Shown here one piece after another: positions 61,731 through 64,000 of a stretch of 64,000 nucleotides of DNA. A program made the position numbers and the translations under genes. The notes beneath the pieces were generated by a model. The model was given only the letters and a program-made list of their open reading frames with translations, ran no database searches and had not been told where the DNA came from. Origin of the DNA: Euborellia annulipes. Its lineage: Eukaryota > Arthropoda > Insecta > Dermaptera > Anisolabididae. Numbering within the stretch: the stretch's first letter is position 1; every line of letters starts with the position of its first letter. Location of the stretch: positions 62,001 to 126,000 of the forward strand of contig JAKCPI010010877.1 of assembly GCA_023213315.1 (NCBI GenBank). The letters are read 5' to 3'.

Positions 61731-61985
61731 TTTTACTTTCTATTGCCTATGTATATGTACATATATATATAGAGAGAAAGTATTGGATTTATGTCAAAGA
61801 TTGGATGTCCAGATTTTAGTGGATATACGGTTGAAATTTTGAGTCCAAAAAGTGGGTCTCGAAAAATGTGTCTCTCTGTGTTCAATTTAATACATGAAGG
61901 AATTGAGCTACGAGGTTGAAATTTTATATTTAAATTAGGTGGGCGTATAAATAAGCTTTGGAACATAATACTTGCACTTAAAAAC
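61731..61985 (-). repeat. P-family copy, tail half
   Basis: TTTTTACTTTCTATTGCC, GTATTGGATTTATGTCAAAG, GAGTCCAAAAAGTGGGTCTC; it stops after AAATAAGCTTTGGAACATAA. Confidence 0.75.
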
Positions 61986-61989
61986 TATG

Positions 61990-62485
61990 AGCGCCTGATG
62001 GTCCGCATCCCGCTGCACTTTATTATTAAATGATATAAAAAAAAGAAGTTTGAAGCCAGTAATTTTTTTAAAATTGTTTAAAGACTTTTCGACTCTAAGG
62101 CCATCCTATTTATTTCATATGATTGGTATCCAATTAATTGAAATAAATATCTCACCTGAGACGGTGTATTTTTTATTTTTTTTGTCTTTAATGATTTCAA
62201 TCCTTAAATTTTAGTACAAGGTTCAATCTTCTTTTGTGTCTTTTTTTTTTGGGGGGGGCTTTTTGTTTAAAGGCGTTATTATGATGGTCTAAAATCTAGG
62301 ATCTGAAACGTTAGCTGTGGATTGATTTAAACAAAAAAGACTAATTTTCAATTTCCATTTTGAAATTTCAACCCAGTAAGTCCTTCGCTGTTTCCCCTTT
62401 ATTGTTTCTTTTAAATAAATCAGAATTCATTACGACCTGTTTAGAGGCACCAGTCCCCCGGTAGCCATCGGTATATTAATAAACA
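61990..62485. other. AT-rich stretch, partly unique
   Basis: CTGAAACGTTAGCTGTGG at 62306 recalls the foldback ends but lacks context. 62390-62480 (CGCTGTTTCCCCTTTATTG, GAGGCACCAGTCCCCCGGTA) is less AT-rich. Confidence 0.35.
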
Positions 62486-62487
62486 TA

Positions 62488-62745
62488 CTACCTTCAATCT
62501 GAAAATAAGGGTCCCATTTGATACAAATCTTTCTTCAAAAATATGGGTCCCAATTGACACAAAAATTTCTCCGGAAATAAGAGTCCCATTTTAATTTAAC
62601 AGTGTTATTCGGGACTAAGGATCAATTTTAGTAATTAACGGACATTAAAAACTACAAAATAAAAGTTTATTCTTTTACTCTTAATAAATTTAAAAAAAAT
62701 CCAATTTTTTTTTCGAATGGGACTCTTATTTTCGGACGGAGGGAG
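62488..62745. mobile_element. Stowaway-like MITE, 258 bp
   Basis: TA at 62486-62487 and 62746-62747. The left end CTACCTTCAATCTGAAAATA and the right end, whose reverse complement is CTCCCTCCGTCCGAAAATAA, are inverted repeats, extended by GGGTCCCATT/AATGGGACTC. CTCCCTCCGT with TA duplication is the well-known Stowaway terminus of the Tc1/mariner superfamily. The inner blocks ATGGGTCCCAATTGACAC and AAGAGTCCCATTTTAA repeat the subterminal motif. Non-coding. Confidence 0.85.
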
Positions 62746-62929
62746 TATCTTCTTTGTTTTAACCCCGCCCCAATTTCCGTAAATTAATTTGAAACCGTTT
62801 TTAAATTTAAAATGTACTTAAACAAATGTGGAGAAAATTTTTTGAACATTTTTAGTGCATATTGATTAGAATTTTAATTCTAATCAACTCCTCATCCATC
62901 TACCCTTATATCATTAATATTTCCCTTTT

Positions 62930-63300
62930 TTTTAATTTGAATTCTTTATCATAATTGATAGGGGGAGGGGTGGGGGGGGAAATATACACTTCCAAAGATC
63001 ATCATTTTAATTAAATTTATTGTTCATTTGATTCGTTTCAATTAATTTTTATAATCAACTATGATTCTAATGAATATTTATAGATGCTGTTTGTGGCAGA
63101 AGGGCGAGAGAGAGAGAAAGAGGGGGGAGGGTGGGGGGGAGTGAATTTCGAGAGTACTCGAGAGTAACACGTGAGTTATAGCAATGGAAAACTCACGTGC
63201 ACAACACCCCCCTAACTAAAATAGCATACAATTCAATTTATCGGTGTGTGTATGTGGGGGGGGGGGGGGCTTGTCATATCAATCATGTGGAGAATTCGGC
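62930..63300. other. Purine-rich unique stretch
   Basis: GGGAGGGGTGGGGGGG near 62964, GCGAGAGAGAGAGAAAGAGG near 63103 and AACACGTGAGTTATAGCAAT with its near mirror AAAACTCACGTGCACAAC (CACGTG twice, 63164-63200). The two CACGTG words form a hairpin (TAACACGTGAGTT / AACTCACGTG). No frame. Confidence 0.3.
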
Positions 63301-63309
63301 AGGCCTCAA

Positions 63310-63840
63310 AAATAAATGAATGAATGAACTATAGACAAGGGATGAGGGAAGAAAGATTTCATTTCCTCTCTTCAAATAACGACAAGTCTTGAATGCTAAT
63401 GCCTAGGAGTTATATTTAGCATTTATTTAGGAAAATCCTCTTTGATATATAAAACGTTGACCTAAGGGGATTTTCTATGGCTTAAACTCCGGATGGAAAG
63501 GAGAAAGAGAGAGAGAGAGAGTAAGTTTATATTTCTCTGATTTTGAGGATTTTATTCCATTTTATTATAAATAAAATGAGATATTATACTCTTTTTTTTT
63601 TGTTATAATAATTAAAATGATAACATAATTATGTTCTGTACTTATTTCCTTTCCATTTTAACGAGAATATTATTTTATTTGTCAACCCTCTTGACATACC
63701 CATATATGAAAATAAAAGCCCTACAAATGGCTGACTTTAGATTAAAGTAGCTACAATTAATTAAATAACATTTTAACCGATTATGGAGACTTACGAATTC
63801 TTAGTTTAAACAAAAAAAAATGTTTAAAATAACTTATCTT
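63310..63840. other. AT-rich stretch, unassigned
   Basis: (GAGA)n at 63503-63522; no repeat family or frame recognised. Confidence 0.45.
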
Positions 63841-63857
63841 TCATGATATTTTTTTTA

Positions 63858-63909
63858 TTCCCTTGGCGATAGATTTCGCTATTTATAGCATCATCAGGCC
63901 AGCTGGGAA
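63858..63909 (-). ncRNA. Hammerhead-ribozyme-like motif, best example
   Basis: Minus strand, in order: TTCCC, AGCT, GGC (stem I strand), CTGATGA, T, GCTA-TAAA-TAGC (perfect stem II hairpin), GAAA, TCTA, TC, then GCC, AA, GGGAA. GGC/GCC and TTCCC/GGGAA pair as stem I with a small internal loop; AT/AT can form a 2-bp stem III around CT, placing the cleavage triplet ATC correctly. One extra base between CTGATGA and stem II departs from the standard core. Hammerheads are known in Penelope-like elements and retrozymes. Activity is untested. Confidence 0.5.
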
Positions 63910-64000
63910 AGCGAATTATAAACTTAAATAAAATACAAATTATCTTTTGTGCTGTTCAAATATATAAATACACATATTAAATTAACAGGATATTTAATTT

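Noticed and set aside
1..64000. CRISPR-like array suggested by the many evenly similar P copies
   Set aside because: Copies are hundreds of bp long, diverged, in both orientations and nested with transposons. The composition and element content are eukaryotic.

Overview
The window is AT-rich (roughly 70% A+T by eye) eukaryotic DNA with no host gene I can name. It has no bacterial operon layout, no long open frames, abundant homopolymer runs, tRNA-derived SINE heads, and degenerate relics of piggyBac, Tc1/mariner (IS630-type), Helitron, hAT, LINE and Stowaway-like transposons. That mixture suggests an invertebrate, most likely an arthropod (a crustacean would fit), but no single-copy gene confirms this. 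It reads as a gene desert or a very large intron.

About half of the window belongs to one repeat family, called P here. P is about 550-650 bp long with about 40 copies in both orientations. In the + sense it starts with an imperfect palindrome of about 85 nt (TCTGGTGTGAC ... TCACACCAGA). The centre of that palindrome carries ACTTTCTCTTACC. The body has a conserved palindrome AAAGTACTAGTACTTT and the phrase TTTTGGACTCAGGGGACCTC. The far end is a second palindrome, TACTTTCTC-(TA)n-GGTAAGAGAAAGTA, whose GGTAAGAGAAAGT is the inverted repeat of the segment in the first palindrome. 'Strand +' for a P copy means the 85-nt palindrome is on the left.

Other mobile DNA: (1) non-autonomous Helitrons with a TCTATATATA 5' end and a GC-rich hairpin before a CTAG 3' end, two of them inserted at the same place inside P copies; (2) a hAT MITE family with perfect 8-bp target duplications that contains a P-type palindrome; (3) a TA-flanked MITE family with CAGT(G/C)GGCGCCACAAGTG ends; (4) foldback elements whose ends carry hammerhead-ribozyme-like motifs (CTGANGA, hairpin, GAAAC-GTC); (5) a 1.7-kb piggyBac element with flanking TTAA and a decayed transposase; (6) a decayed IS630/mariner-type transposase; (7) the 3' end of a LINE; (8) tRNA-type SINEs, one with a perfect 12-bp target duplication; (9) a Stowaway-like MITE.

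Layout: 0-5 kb P copies, tRNA-like and foldback fragments and a mariner relic; 7.8-8.4 kb a candidate exon-like open frame; 9-24 kb dense nested P, MITE, SINE, Helitron and foldback elements; 25-40 kb P copies separated by occasional less AT-rich unique islands; 41-41.6 kb a minisatellite of AAACTAGTTT palindromes; 43-44 kb the LINE piece; 46-46.8 kb a 771-bp long-inverted-repeat element; 50.2 kb a perfect 45-bp-arm inverted repeat; 52-54.9 kb nested hAT MITE and a Helitron with duplicated 3' end; 55.9-56.5 kb a tandem array of GC-rich and poly-A blocks; 57.2-58.9 kb piggyBac; 59-63.3 kb unique islands; the right edge has the best hammerhead-like motif.

A dozen or so short unique islands (for example 40.4-40.7, 48.99-49.24, 51.4-51.55, 59.26-59.5 and 60.9-61.2 kb) lack repeats and homopolymers and are the likeliest sites of exons or cis-regulatory elements; none could be proven from sequence alone.
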